DNA of 64,000 nucleotides from Oceanimonas marisflavi (GTDB lineage: Bacteria > Pseudomonadota > Gammaproteobacteria > Enterobacterales > Aeromonadaceae). Position numbers and translations under genes: made by a program. A model generated the notes under the pieces. That model did no database searches. It was given only the letters and a program-made list of their open reading frames with translations, and was not told the origin of the DNA. The DNA is taken from assembly GCF_003049725.1 (NCBI RefSeq), contig NZ_QAGM01000015.1, positions 1-64,000 of the forward strand, written 5' to 3'. Shown here one piece after another: positions 63,773 through 64,000 of the stretch (position 1 is its first letter; each line of letters starts with the position of its first letter).

Positions 63773-64000
63773 ATGAATAACAAAACAAACGAACCCGTTG
63801 AAGACGACACCGCCGGCTACAGCTCGGGCCTGCCCGGCATACTGGGCTGGGTGGACGAAGGCATTGCCCGCATTGAGGCGGTCATGCTGGCGGCCGGCGT
63901 GTTGCTGATGGCCATCAACACCTGCGCCAACGTGATTGCCCGCTTCGTCTTTGGCGAAGGCTTTTTTTTCTCCGGCGAAATCAACCGCATTCTGATTATT
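63773..64000 (+). CDS. TRAP transporter small permease (DctQ), 3' end outside the window
   Basis: The frame from ATG 63773 (AGGGAGC upstream) is open for 76 codons to the edge. It begins [13 protein letters not shown] and continues [19 protein letters not shown], a first membrane helix with [15 protein letters not shown], then [13 protein letters not shown], as in DctQ small permeases. The C-terminal two thirds are cut off. The large permease DctM should follow outside. Confidence 0.8.
   Translation, partial: MNNKTNEPVEDDTAGYSSGLPGILGWVDEGIARIEAVMLAAGVLLMAINTCANVIARFVFGEGFFFSGEINRILII

Overview
The window looks like chromosomal DNA of a GC-rich marine gammaproteobacterium, probably an Aeromonadales relative of the Oceanimonas / Oceanisphaera / Zobellella type. 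This is inferred from the gene mix (DUF2960, YbcJ, a monomeric NADP isocitrate dehydrogenase, TRAP transport) and from reading the proteins; no search was run. It is mostly a catabolic and transport region for organic phosphorus and nitrogen, with one insertion sequence at the left edge.

Layout. (1) 1-1440: an IS630-family element, open at the left edge and split at an A8 run, interrupts a trkH-like potassium channel gene. (2) 1397-14456, minus strand: rmuC, a small membrane protein, a PfkB kinase, then a complete C-P lyase locus read as phnCDEFGHIJKLMNP without phnO. PhnF-type operators lie before phnC and before phnF, and a perfect hairpin lies between phnD and phnE. (3) 14743-19909: a class V aminotransferase, a YbcJ S4 protein, an antiporter-like permease, a BesD/HalD-type Fe(II)/2OG oxygenase with an intact HxD triad, a divergent LysR regulator, and tRNA-Pro(CGG) with its promoter. 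(4) 19963-23585: MOSC protein, LdhA-like dehydrogenase, HslJ, thioredoxin 2, LysR. (5) 23709-31563: one tight operon with a divergent GcvPA/GcvPB-like pair, a COG3199-type ATP-NAD kinase, an SDR and a complete polar-amino-acid ABC importer. (6) 31683-33981: glutathionyl-hydroquinone reductase, pirin, CoA-binding protein. (7) 34021-40824: a second phosphonate pathway (LysR, PhnW, MFS transporter, PhnA, PhnY) that would turn 2-aminoethylphosphonate into acetate and phosphate. (8) 40870-49625: PCu(A)C copper chaperone, an NhaC-type antiporter and a Puu-like putrescine pathway with PuuR. (9) 49708-55497: ArsA-like ATPase, cory-CC-star protein, CstA, DUF2960, a TetR regulator and an unknown membrane protein. 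(10) 55600-58872: a bufferin-type copper operon (bufABC, DoxX, ECF sigma, zinc anti-sigma). (11) 59106-64000: monomeric Icd, MipA/OmpV, and the start of a TRAP operon.

How it fits together. Two independent phosphonate routes, a broad C-P lyase and a substrate-specific hydrolytic PhnWAY route, occur 20 kb apart under different regulators, and a long repeated motif links the PhnWAY promoters. The best candidate for an undescribed system is operon (5). Its P-protein-like subunits keep the PLP lysine but have lost several motifs typical of glycine decarboxylase, no gcvH or gcvT is nearby, and the genes are co-transcribed with a kinase, an oxidoreductase and a dedicated importer. A second candidate is the permease / Fe-2OG hydroxylase / LysR module in (3).
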